Shown piece by piece: positions 1 through 7,095 of a stretch of 7,796 nt of DNA. The notes under the pieces were generated by a model. It saw only the letters and a list, made by a program, of their open reading frames with translations. It had not been told where the DNA came from and searched no databases. Numbering within the stretch: the stretch's first letter is position 1; every line of letters starts with the position of its first letter. The position numbers and the translations under genes were made by a program. The stretch lies in contig SKOL01000473.1 in assembly GCA_007120055.1 (NCBI GenBank), positions 1-7,796 of the forward strand, read 5' to 3'. Source of the DNA: Anaerobacillus sp. (GTDB lineage: Bacteria; Bacillota; Bacilli; Bacillales_H; Anaerobacillaceae).

Positions 1-1300
1 AAAAGAACAAATCCGTCATACGACAACTATTACAGCTGCTTAGGAAATTTTCTTTGTCGATAGCTCTTCTGCTTCTTGTGTAACTGCCCATATAAAGCCT
101 GCTAACTCCCGAGCGATAGCCGCAATTGCAGTCTTACTTGATTTACCACGAGATAATAAACGAAAATACTTTTTGTGTAAGCTCTGCTGAGCTTTCCATG
201 ATATCATCTGAATTGATCCTTGGCTGTCCCTCTTGTCTTTTTTTTTATCTGTCTCTTACAGCTGGTTGGTATCGATAACTCCAGGCAGACTCAATTAGTA
301 ATCTACGAACATGTCTATTTCCTGTTTTAGTGATGCCTCCTTGTCTTCGAAGATCTCCGCTTGAACTTTCACTTGGGACCAACCCAGTATATGCCATGAA
401 TTGCTTTGGGTTTCGAAACCGTTTAAAGGAACCAATTTCAGCGACTAAACTAGTAGCTGTAACTACAGCCACCCCTTTTAAGCATTGGAGCGCTTGAATC
501 ATTGGGGCCTGTACACCTTCGGTTGCTTGAAGTTGTATCTCTTCTTCTAGTCGTAGAATGCGCTGTTCTGCTTCGTGCAAACACTGTAAATATTCTTGAA
601 ATACAATTCGTGAACAGGAAAATTCAAATTTTAATGTATAGATCCATTCGCGATATCTAGCAGACCAGTTTCTTCCTACTTTATTAGGAGGGCGAATTTC
701 ATGGCGAAGAAGGAACTTTGTGATACGATGTTTGGCACGTAGTTCATCTTCCTTGGCATCTTCTCTGGCTCTTACTAAATCACGCAACGCTTCATCTTCT
801 GGCGTGGGTACATAGATGGATGTTAACTCCCCAGCTCGAAATAACTGTGCAAGGCGAACGGCATCTCTCTTATCGGTTTTTACGCGATCCCCCGATTTTT
901 GTGGGATTAAAGAAGGCGCAATAACTTCACACTCAATTCCTAAACTCAAAAATAATCGGTAAAGTGGATATCCTGTTGGACCAGCTTCATAACAAACTAA
1001 GAGGTTTTCACGCTCTCCTAATTTACTAACTAACTTCCTAATAGCCTCAGGGGTGTGCGAAATCGTTCCGTAATATCTAGCTTTTTCTCTCCCCTGATCT
1101 ACAATCGCAACTGAAATCTTTCCTTTTGATACGTCTAAACCTACAAATTTTGTGTTATCCTTCATAGTAATGGCTCCCTTCGTAATGTAGCTCTGATTTG
1201 GTTTTTTGTTTTTGCATTAGAAAGTCTAACCAAATTAACCTACGCTGTTACGAGAGGGGGCCAGTTTTGTTCATGATAACTTATTTGCATAAAATCTACC
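1..1300 (-). mobile_element. IS110-family insertion sequence remnant, ends not resolved
   Basis: The element is defined by the decayed IS110 transposase. IS110 elements lack conventional terminal inverted repeats and often make no target duplication, so the ends cannot be fixed by eye. The left end may lie in or beyond 1-39. The right limit of about 1300 is only an estimate covering the AT-rich non-coding stretch upstream of the transposase start. In IS110-group elements the non-coding end next to the transposase encodes the bridge RNA, so 1166-1300 is where one would be expected. Confidence 0.6.
40..1165 (-). pseudogene. IS110-family transposase, broken by a stop codon and a frameshift
   Basis: This is a DEDD-type transposase of the IS110 family, which moves an insertion sequence by RuvC-like chemistry plus a C-terminal serine domain. 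The open part (306 codons, 245-1165) shows the N-terminal DEDD set at D11 (GLDVSK), E60 (CYEAGP), D98 and D101 (TDKRD). A coiled segment follows at about 125-215, then the transposase_20 region with the GLVPSESSSGD and ITKTGNRHVRR motifs. The frame stops at a TAA (245-247) after PAVRDR. The same frame then continues KKRQEGQP, and recalled homologues have Leu at the stop position, so TTA to TAA is a likely single change. About 20 codons later the frame shifts, near plus position 200, and a second frame carries the family C-terminus (WKAQQSLHKKYF, then RELAGFIWAV) to a TAA at 40-42. Two lesions make it non-functional. A GGGAG ribosome-binding site lies 8 nt before the ATG, supporting the start. 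Confidence 0.9.
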
Positions 1301-1312
1301 CAAAATAGTGAC

Positions 1313-1392
1313 TTTTCAACGAAATAACGTCTCTGGTGTCCGTTCCCATGCAAAAATTACGTTTTTTTCAAAAATAACGTCTCTGATGTCCG
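1313..1392. repeat. Two-copy degenerate direct repeat, about 50-bp spacing
   Basis: The 21-bp core starting AAATAACGTCTCTG occurs at 1322-1342 and again at 1372-1392, with one mismatch (GGTGTCCG against GATGTCCG). The cores are exactly 50 bp apart. Similarity extends leftwards as TTTTCAA from about 1313 and 1365, with a 2-bp indel. The intervening bases are not conserved apart from a loose ATTACG echo near 1356. The origin is unknown. It could be the edge of a small mobile element or duplicated target sequence. Confidence 0.6.
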
Positions 1393-1400
1393 CAAACAAA

Positions 1401-1440
1401 GGGCGGTCGTCTTGCTTCCTAATCATTAAAAACACCGCCC
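1401..1440 (-). terminator. Candidate terminator of the methyltransferase operon
   Basis: GGGCGGT (1401-1407) pairs with ACCGCCC (1434-1440), giving a GC-rich 7-bp stem with a long 26-nt loop. On the minus strand the stem is followed by TTTGTTTG, a weak U-rich tail. It lies about 40-75 bases past the RACo stop codon, where the operon should end. The long loop and imperfect tail make this a moderate call. Confidence 0.4.
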
Positions 1441-1450
1441 CATGTAAATT

Positions 1451-1469
1451 GGGACAAGGTACCTGTCCC
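1451..1469. repeat. REP-like palindrome centred on GGTACC
   Basis: GGGACA (1451-1456) and TGTCCC (1464-1469) flank an AGGTACC centre, so the site can fold into a 6-bp stem. A further GTCCC follows at 1473-1477, against the RACo stop codon (1478-1480). The AAGGTACCTGTCCC half closely matches AAGGTACCTGACCC at 7655-7668 at the other end of the window, so this looks like one copy of a dispersed family. From memory, GGTACCTG-type repeats are common in Bacillaceae intergenic regions; I could not search to confirm. Confidence 0.55.
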
Positions 1470-1477
1470 CTCGTCCC

Positions 1478-3271
1478 TCAATCCCCAAATAAAAGGCACT
1501 GAGTAAATAGCCGCTCATAACCTTCTGATGCTCCCAGTTCCATATATTCCATTTGATTAGCTAGTTCTTCTAGTTGTCGCTTTACCTCAATTGACATTAG
1601 AGCCATATATGCTCCCGTTTTAGAAGAGTTGCCAACGTATACTAGTTTGTCCCTAACCGCTTCTGGCAAAATGCCAATTCCTACTAAACTGTCCGCTGGC
1701 AAGTGAGCGCCAAACTGTCCTGCTATCATCACTTTATCGAGTTGATTCATATCAATATTTGCCTGTTTTAATAAAGCATAAAACCCAGAAAGAATCGCAC
1801 CTTTGGCTAATTGTACTTGGCGAATATCTCCTTGTGTAATGTATAGTTGTCCTTGACGAGTTTTTATAACAAACTCTCGTTTATTTTCATTTAATTGGAG
1901 CATATCATAGCGATAGTCTGTTTCCTCTAGTTTTTCTTTTTTTATAAATGCTCCAGCTTTTTTTACTAGGCCAATGCGTATCAATTCTTTTACAGCGGCT
2001 AATATCCCACTTCCACATAAGCCGATCGGCTCTTCATTACCGATGACTTTAAGTTCAATTCCATTTTCAGTGATTTTCACATCTTCAATTGCCCCCTCAG
2101 CAGCCCTCATCCCAGAACTGATATTCATACCTTCTAAAGCTGGACCTGCTGCACAAGAACAAGATAACAATTTTCCTTGATTTGATAAAACGATTTCACC
2201 ATTGGTTCCAATATCAATAAATAAAACATTCCCACTACTTTTATGCAATTGGCAGACGTATGCACCTGCTACTATATCGGCTCCAATGTAGGATGAAACG
2301 GATGGAAGACAATAAACGATTGCACCTGGTGCTGCTTTTATACCAAGGTCAGACGCAGATATCCTTTTCGAATTCACAAATGCCGGTGCATATGGTGACT
2401 TCCCAATCGAAGTTGCATTAATTCCTAAGAGAAAATGCATCATTGTACAATTTGCGGCTACGGTCATCTCGTAAATATTTTCTCTAGCAACTTTAGATTG
2501 ACTGCACAGTTCGTCAATTAAAACATTCATAGAATTAACGATCTCAAACTGTAATTTTTCTTTAGCATCGACTCCATTTTCAATTTGGTAAGTTATTCTA
2601 GTTAAAACATCAAGGCCATACTTTTTTTGCGAATTAATCATTGAAGCAGTTTCTAATTCCTCACCTGTCTTCATATCAATTAACGCCGCTACAACTGTTG
2701 TAGTTCCAATATCAATGGCAATTCCAAAAAGAAGTTCAGTAGTGTCATCTGACTCGATTCCAATTAATTCATTTTCGAAAAAAACGCCTGTAACTTTTCC
2801 GTATCTGATTTCAGTTTGTTGCAATAATTTTGAGTCCATTTTTTCGATTCCAAACCTGTTACAAATCGAATCCTCAAATGCAATTTGATTTTCTAACGTT
2901 GGCTTTTCTATTTCAAAAACTTCTTTACGAATCGCTGGATTAAAATCGAATTCAGGCGTATATCCTTTGGATAAGATTTCATGTTTTCTTTCTTTTTGTA
3001 ATACTTCGATTGTAGTGTCTTCTTCTGGCACTACAAGACAAGACAACCTTATACCTGACTCGATTTCTTCTTTTTTTAGGAGCTTCTCTTCTGTTGTTGA
3101 TACACCTTGAAGATTTCCTTCAATAAGTTTAATTTTACATTTCCCGCAAGAACCTTTCCCATTACACGGATTATCAACGAAAATTTCATTTTCTATGAGA
3201 AGTTGCGATAAATCTTTATCTCCTACACTTTCAATCAATTTATTCTTATTTTTAATACATACTTTAATCAT
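1478..3271 (-). CDS. RACo/RamA-type reductive activator of corrinoid protein (ASKHA ATPase with [2Fe-2S] domain)
   Basis: The protein uses ATP to drive low-potential electron transfer that returns inactive Co(II) corrinoid to methyl-accepting Co(I). At 597 aa it is near the usual size of bacterial RACo proteins. Residues 1-90 are a plant-type ferredoxin fold with C36, C42, C45 and C78 (CNGKGSCGKC motif) for a [2Fe-2S] cluster. Residues 90-180 form a linker. Residues 180-597 are the DUF4445/ASKHA ATPase, with phosphate-loop motifs AIDIGTTT (185-192) and FIDIGTNGE (351-359), then CAAGPALEGMNISSG (373-387), GLCGSGI (417-423) and AGQFGAHLP (517-525). The N-terminal [2Fe-2S] cluster separates it from archaeal RamA, which has C-terminal [4Fe-4S] clusters. 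It is last in the operon, 57 bases after the 338-aa methyltransferase gene. An AAAGGAG site lies 12 nt before the ATG, longer than ideal, but no nearer in-frame start exists. Its stop codon abuts a REP-like repeat. The natural partner is the 217-aa corrinoid protein at 4359-5012. Confidence 0.93.
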   Translation of the reverse strand: MIKVCIKNKNKLIESVGDKDLSQLLIENEIFVDNPCNGKGSCGKCKIKLIEGNLQGVSTTEEKLLKKEEIESGIRLSCLVVPEEDTTIEVLQKERKHEILSKGYTPEFDFNPAIRKEVFEIEKPTLENQIAFEDSICNRFGIEKMDSKLLQQTEIRYGKVTGVFFENELIGIESDDTTELLFGIAIDIGTTTVVAALIDMKTGEELETASMINSQKKYGLDVLTRITYQIENGVDAKEKLQFEIVNSMNVLIDELCSQSKVARENIYEMTVAANCTMMHFLLGINATSIGKSPYAPAFVNSKRISASDLGIKAAPGAIVYCLPSVSSYIGADIVAGAYVCQLHKSSGNVLFIDIGTNGEIVLSNQGKLLSCSCAAGPALEGMNISSGMRAAEGAIEDVKITENGIELKVIGNEEPIGLCGSGILAAVKELIRIGLVKKAGAFIKKEKLEETDYRYDMLQLNENKREFVIKTRQGQLYITQGDIRQVQLAKGAILSGFYALLKQANIDMNQLDKVMIAGQFGAHLPADSLVGIGILPEAVRDKLVYVGNSSKTGAYMALMSIEVKRQLEELANQMEYMELGASEGYERLFTQCLLFGD

Positions 3272-3328
3272 TGATGAGTGTATCTCCTTTTAATAGGGTT
3301 TCTAAGGTCTCTTAATGAAAATATCTAA

Positions 3329-4345
3329 TCAATTATTCTCTTGGAGATGCCTTATCATCGCTTTTATATTTTTTAGTGGAGATTTCATTCCAAGCCCACA
3401 TGCAGGTGAAATGATATTCGCTCCCGCACCTACACAACTTTGAGTTAGTCTCGCAACCTTCTCTGGTTCTCCAAATTCTATTGCATAAGTACTAACATTT
3501 CCCATTAACACTCTATCTTTTAAATTTTCTCTTGCATCTTTCATACTTACGATAGAATCAAAACTTAGTGCATCACTGTTTATTTTGTTTACCTCTTTAT
3601 ATACATTTGTCATTCGACCACATATGTGGACAATTGTACCGATATTTTGTTTCTGGATGCTATCAATTAGTTTGTTAATATATTTGACAACGAATTCATC
3701 AAATAGCTTCGGACCTAAAATTTCACCCGTACCACTTGGATCAGAAATTGCAATAATATCAGCTCCAGCTTCTATTTGCTTATTTGCAAATCCAATTAAT
3801 TGATCTGTAATAAAATCTAGGAATTCGTGTGCTTCATGATTGCTCTTTCGTAATTGTTTATAAAATACGACAGGTTCCATGATCGAACTTGCTGTACTGA
3901 TTGGTCCAGTTAAATTTCCGACAATTGGTACATCATCCGCTTTTAATTTCAACAATTTTATTGCATCAAAAACTACTTTTGCTCTACCTTGTTGATAATT
4001 AATTTCAGGGACTTTTCGCCAATCTTTTACTGAATTAATCATATATTCAACAACATGGGGCTCGTAAATATTCGTGCCCATATCAACTTTTGCTCCAAAA
4101 TCTTCTGCCTCAATCGTCATACAAAAAGGAACCCCATAATTTTCAAAGTAACCGTTCTCATATACTGCAATAGCTAAATTAGCCATCATCTCTGCATTCA
4201 TATGGGCTTCTGGAAATTTAATTCCAACTTCTTCGATTAGCTCTTTTGTAACCATATTCATCATGCCACCAGGACATATACATGGTGGCCGATCAACTTC
4301 TTCTTTGATAAGGGTCTTACTTAATCGTTCTTTTGGAGATAACAT
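3329..4345 (-). CDS. UroD-superfamily cobalamin methyltransferase, MtaA/MtbA type
   Basis: This is a TIM-barrel protein of the uroporphyrinogen decarboxylase superfamily, in the MtaA/MtbA/CmuA branch that moves methyl groups between a corrinoid protein and a thiol or similar acceptor. The branch-specific zinc site is intact: H240 and C242 in VHICG, and C316 in SPACGLGMKSP (338-aa numbering). The final Cys with the following SPLKNIKAMI closely resembles MtaA/MtbA C-termini. Other visible motifs are GNLTGPIS (about 143-150) and ILGPKLFDEFV (about 209-219). An in-frame GTG at 4354 would add three residues. I prefer the ATG at 4345 because AGAGAGGTG sits 6 nt upstream and itself contains that GTG. 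The site overlaps the stop codon of the corrinoid gene, which suggests translational coupling. The probable role is methyltransferase II, taking CH3 from the corrinoid protein; the acceptor is unknown. True HemE is unlikely given the zinc motif and the neighbours. Confidence 0.88.
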   Translation of the reverse strand: MLSPKERLSKTLIKEEVDRPPCICPGGMMNMVTKELIEEVGIKFPEAHMNAEMMANLAIAVYENGYFENYGVPFCMTIEAEDFGAKVDMGTNIYEPHVVEYMINSVKDWRKVPEINYQQGRAKVVFDAIKLLKLKADDVPIVGNLTGPISTASSIMEPVVFYKQLRKSNHEAHEFLDFITDQLIGFANKQIEAGADIIAISDPSGTGEILGPKLFDEFVVKYINKLIDSIQKQNIGTIVHICGRMTNVYKEVNKINSDALSFDSIVSMKDARENLKDRVLMGNVSTYAIEFGEPEKVARLTQSCVGAGANIISPACGLGMKSPLKNIKAMIRHLQENN

Positions 4346-4351
4346 ATGTTT

Positions 4352-4360
4352 CACCTCTCT
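4352..4360 (-). promoter_or_regulatory. Ribosome-binding site deciding the start of the 338-aa methyltransferase
   Basis: AGAGAGGTG overlaps the TAG stop (4359-4361) of the corrinoid gene and ends 6 nt before the ATG at 4345. Its last three bases form the competing in-frame GTG at 4354, for which no good upstream site is seen. The ATG is therefore preferred. Confidence 0.6.
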
Positions 4361-5012
4361 ATACCTTAAGTAAGTTTTTCACTAATTTTACCGCCTCAAC
4401 TGCATTTGAAGAATAGCCGTCTGCACCTATAGTTTCTGCATATTTATTTGAAATAGGACCTCCGCCTATTACTACTTTCACTTGTTCTCTTATTCCAGCT
4501 TCTTTTAATAACTCTACAACCGTATTCATTCCTGCCATCGTTGTTGTCATCAATGTGGATAAGCACACAAAAGAAGCGTTAACTTCCTTCACTTTATCTA
4601 CAAAACTTTGCAATGGAACATCTCTCCCCAAATCTATCATCTCAAATCCTGCTGTTTCTAACATGATTTTCACTAGATTTTTTCCTATGTCATGGGTATC
4701 TCCTTCTACCACCCCAATTACACCTTTTTGTTTTACTTTTTCTCCCTCACTTAAAGGAAGATGCGGTTTTAAAACTGATAACCCTTGATACATAGCATCT
4801 GAACATAATAGTATATCTGTAACAAAATATTCTTCTTCCTCATATAATTGACTGGCACGATTCATCCCATCCACGAGCCCCTCCATAATACCGTCAAATG
4901 CTGGATATCCCGCCTCTAGATATTCATTACATGCTTCAACAACATCTTCTTCTTCCATCTCAACTACACCATCTGATAATCTTTTTAATAACTCTTCCTT
5001 TGACACTGTCAT
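4359..5012 (-). CDS. Corrinoid (cobalamin)-binding methyl-carrier protein, MtaC/MtbC/MttC family
   Basis: This is the methyl shuttle. A bound corrinoid accepts CH3 as Co(I) and donates it from methyl-Co(III). Residues 1 to about 88 are the helical cap domain (methionine-synthase type B12-binding_2). Residues about 95-217 are the Rossmann-like B12-binding domain. The signature is GDTHDIGKN (104-112), giving DxHxxG with D105, H107 (lower axial cobalt ligand) and G110. It is followed by LSTLMTTTM (151-159) and VIGGGP (181-186), the usual contacts to the nucleotide tail. The length of 217 aa is typical of the free-standing corrinoid proteins of methanol, methylamine and O-demethylase systems. The ATG is preceded by a GGGGGA purine run. 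The gene follows the 356-aa methyltransferase after a 77-base gap and runs directly into the 338-aa methyltransferase, so it sits between two candidate partners. The substrate system it serves cannot be read from this protein alone. Confidence 0.95.
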   Translation of the reverse strand: MTVSKEELLKRLSDGVVEMEEEDVVEACNEYLEAGYPAFDGIMEGLVDGMNRASQLYEEEEYFVTDILLCSDAMYQGLSVLKPHLPLSEGEKVKQKGVIGVVEGDTHDIGKNLVKIMLETAGFEMIDLGRDVPLQSFVDKVKEVNASFVCLSTLMTTTMAGMNTVVELLKEAGIREQVKVVIGGGPISNKYAETIGADGYSSNAVEAVKLVKNLLKV

Positions 5013-5060
5013 TTATTTTCCCCCATTCTATATTGGTACACATTTATTTTTTAAACCTGA

Positions 5061-5090
5061 TTAAAAAGAGAAAGGTCGACCTTTTTAATT
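5061..5090. repeat. Palindrome in the gap before the corrinoid gene
   Basis: The gap between the 356-aa methyltransferase and the corrinoid gene contains a perfect 14-base palindrome, AAAGGTCGACCTTT (5071-5084). It is flanked by A-rich and T-rich arms that extend the symmetry imperfectly. On the minus-strand transcript it could form a 5- to 6-bp stem with a TCGA loop followed by CTCTTTTT. It might act as a weak intra-operon terminator, a processing site or a protein-binding site. The function is not shown. Confidence 0.35.
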
Positions 5091-6160
5091 TATAAGAAGT
5101 TTTTTGGATCTAACGGCCACTTTCCATATTTTCTAGCTGAAGCCATAAATTGATCAATATTTTCAAGCGGAATATTTCCATTAAGATCACAGCCTGTTGC
5201 CAAAATATATCCACTCGGACTGTCATATGCCTTTTGGATACAATCTTTCACCGTTACATCTACATCATTGGTACTTCCTAAAAACATTACCTCTACTGGA
5301 TCTACGTTACCTAGGATTGGGACTGTTTTTCCTGCTTCATTTTTTGCATGCCTTAAATCTACAACATTATCAATACTAAGCATGTCACAACCTGAAGTTA
5401 CCATATCCCCGACAATTGCCGTTGTGTCTCCACATATATGGTAACAAACGGTTCCTTTTGCATCATGAATGTCCTTTATCAAATCGGTCGTATATGGTAA
5501 TACAAACTCTAAATATTGCTTTCTATGAAGAAGTGTTCCTGATGCTATCGGATCGCACATTAGGATCACTGCACCCGCTTTGATAAACTCTCTGTAGATC
5601 ATTTTTAATCCTTCATTACAAAAATTAATCAATTGATGTAATTTTTCTGGATTTTTTCTAGTTGCTCTTAATAAATTCTCAACTTTGTAAATGCTCGCTG
5701 CAGCAGTAAAAGGGCCTGATATTAGTACCCCAGTCGGCACTTCATTCCCAACTTTATCAATCAAAATTTTCGTAGCCTCTATATGTAATTGGAACTTTTT
5801 GTCGTTTTTCAATTCTAACTTTGACATATCTAGTTGATCTAGATCATTTAAATCATCTAAAGCATATTTCATAATTGCTGGGACTGCATCCTCTGGGTCA
5901 CTCATCTGACTACCGAGAGCTGCACCCACTCCATGCAGACCGTATTCAGTAATTGTTAAGTCATTACCAAACCTTTCATAGCATACGACCTGTGCTAATG
6001 CTTCATTTAAGGCAGTGCTCCTTTTTTCCTTATGAGTCATTCCTAATGCCTTTCCAGACATAGAACAGAGAACCGGCATCGCTAACATCCTATCCATCGG
6101 TTTTCCTGTCATAAATGCCGTCAATCGTTCATTCGGTGTCATTTGATCATCTTTATGCAT
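5090..6160 (-). CDS. UroD-superfamily cobalamin methyltransferase, MtaA/CmuA type
   Basis: This is the second full-length member of the UroD superfamily (356 aa), in the methyltransferase branch. The zinc triad is present: H241 and C243 in YHICGD, and C324 in ATGCDLNGNIPLENI, the normal place and spacing for MtaA/CmuA-like enzymes. A GPFTAAAS motif (149-156) and MCDPIASGTLL (201-211) correspond to the GP and DP motifs of the barrel. It diverges clearly from the 338-aa protein, notably at the N-terminus (MTPNERLTAFMTGKPMDR) and in the C-terminal WPLDPKNFL tail, so the two probably face different substrates. An AAAGGAGG site 9 nt upstream of the ATG is the strongest in the cluster. The gene lies 61 bases after the short UroD-family gene and 77 before the corrinoid gene. 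It may be the enzyme that loads the corrinoid from the methyl donor, since no other substrate methyltransferase is present. That is inference; the donor is unknown. Confidence 0.87.
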   Translation of the reverse strand: MHKDDQMTPNERLTAFMTGKPMDRMLAMPVLCSMSGKALGMTHKEKRSTALNEALAQVVCYERFGNDLTITEYGLHGVGAALGSQMSDPEDAVPAIMKYALDDLNDLDQLDMSKLELKNDKKFQLHIEATKILIDKVGNEVPTGVLISGPFTAAASIYKVENLLRATRKNPEKLHQLINFCNEGLKMIYREFIKAGAVILMCDPIASGTLLHRKQYLEFVLPYTTDLIKDIHDAKGTVCYHICGDTTAIVGDMVTSGCDMLSIDNVVDLRHAKNEAGKTVPILGNVDPVEVMFLGSTNDVDVTVKDCIQKAYDSPSGYILATGCDLNGNIPLENIDQFMASARKYGKWPLDPKNFL

Positions 6161-6221
6161 ATATAATGGCCTCCTTTTTAATGTTAGTTTGTTTTCCCCT
6201 TATACTTTTTACTTCCGTCAA

Positions 6222-7091
6222 TCAAAGCAAGCTAACAGTTTTGATCTTGCCATTCTTCAACTCAAATTGATTATTTTTAAAACACATTTGCCCAACAAAT
6301 TTTGCTTGGCCGATCACTTCCACACAAGCTTCGGGATACTTTATTGGTGCACCTAGATCAATCTCTTTCCAAATAGCTTTATTTGTCCCCAATAACGCAA
6401 ATGTTGTTTTCGGGCATAGCAAGATAATCGCTTCGTTACTGAGGGTTTCTTCAATCCTTTTAAATAATGGATATGTAAACATTTCAACTACTTGTTCTGA
6501 AAGCTTCGGCCCCAAAATATTTAATCCGCCAACAGAATCACCATAGCTAATCATATTGACTCCTACTTTTTCGGCTTCACGTACAAAACGGACGATTTCA
6601 TTTTGAAGTTTATTAAAAATTTCTTGCATTACTTCTGGTTTTTTTCTCAATATCTTAAAAAAATGGCGTGGGTCAATTAATATATTTAAAATTGTAAAAG
6701 GACCTGAAATATATAAAACAACATTCTCCCCTTTTTCTCTTAAATATTTACAAGCTTTTAAATTTTCGGCGATCCGACCACTTGTATAATCAATCTCAGG
6801 TAAGCTTAAAATTTCTTCGGCAGTTGTACAAATATAGTCCTTTCCCCTAGGTCCTGTATTTTCATCACCATAATTAATATTTCCACCTAACGCTTCCCCT
6901 TCAAGCGTATGGCAAAAAGGCAACTCACAATAAATTGCATTATTATGTTCTTTCAACGCTACCGAAAGCTGAGCCATACTCTCCCAATTTTTATAAGCAT
7001 CCGGAAATTTCAAACTAGTACTCTCTGTAACTATTTTGCTTATTCCAATTAAATTGTCATAGTTACATTTAAAGTCAACAATTTTATTCAT
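6222..7091 (-). CDS. Short divergent UroD-superfamily protein lacking the full zinc motif
   Basis: This first gene of the operon encodes a shortened relative of the 338-aa methyltransferase. Shared landmarks are LKFPDAY (against IKFPEAH), a following PFCHT, SGPFTIL and ILGPKLSEQVV (against ILGPKLFDEFV). It lacks the first 20-30 residues of the family (the ERL...DRPP segment), and the region after the zinc position is about 35 residues shorter. Where relatives have HICG it has LLCP: the Cys (C226) stays but the His is replaced by Leu. A Cys near the end (C270, GQMCFKN) might replace the final ligand but sits in a different context. Catalysis like that of MtaA is therefore doubtful. It could bind corrinoid or substrate, act as a subunit of a neighbour, or use another chemistry. 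A GTG at 7109 would add six residues, but GGAGGGG lies inside that extension, 4 nt before the ATG at 7091, so the ATG is chosen. Confidence 0.85.
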   Translation of the reverse strand: MNKIVDFKCNYDNLIGISKIVTESTSLKFPDAYKNWESMAQLSVALKEHNNAIYCELPFCHTLEGEALGGNINYGDENTGPRGKDYICTTAEEILSLPEIDYTSGRIAENLKACKYLREKGENVVLYISGPFTILNILIDPRHFFKILRKKPEVMQEIFNKLQNEIVRFVREAEKVGVNMISYGDSVGGLNILGPKLSEQVVEMFTYPLFKRIEETLSNEAIILLCPKTTFALLGTNKAIWKEIDLGAPIKYPEACVEVIGQAKFVGQMCFKNNQFELKNGKIKTVSLL

Positions 7092-7095
7092 TATG

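Larger units (their letters stand above)
1166..1477. other. Intergenic region between operon end and insertion sequence
   Basis: No convincing gene was found in this 312-base gap. From the transposase side it contains: the transposase ribosome-binding site (near 1174-1180); an unassigned AT-rich stretch that may be the non-coding end of the IS110 element (to about 1300); a two-copy direct repeat (1313-1392); a hairpin that may terminate the methyltransferase operon (1401-1440); and a GGTACC-centred REP-like palindrome ending a few bases from the RACo stop codon. A 64-codon plus-strand frame at 1308-1502 runs through these repeats and into the RACo gene. It has no visible ribosome-binding site and I do not regard it as a gene. 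Confidence 0.7.

Noticed and set aside
1308..1502. 64-codon plus-strand open frame between the insertion sequence and RACo
   Set aside because: It runs through two repeats and a hairpin and ends inside the RACo gene. There is no ribosome-binding site and no recognisable domain.
1974..2180. Plus-strand open frames inside the operon genes (1974-2180, 3585-3803, 4555-4788, 4898-5095, 5197-5379)
   Set aside because: They lie antisense within or across strongly supported coding sequences and show no family motifs or ribosome-binding sites, so they are shadows.
1478..3271. Frameshift or truncation of RACo by the adjacent repeat
   Set aside because: All expected motifs are in one frame and the length is normal for the family. 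The repeat begins only at or after the stop codon.
3329..6160. Uroporphyrinogen decarboxylase (HemE) for heme synthesis
   Set aside because: The HICG plus late-Cys zinc motif, the corrinoid protein and the RACo gene place both proteins in the methyltransferase branch of the superfamily.
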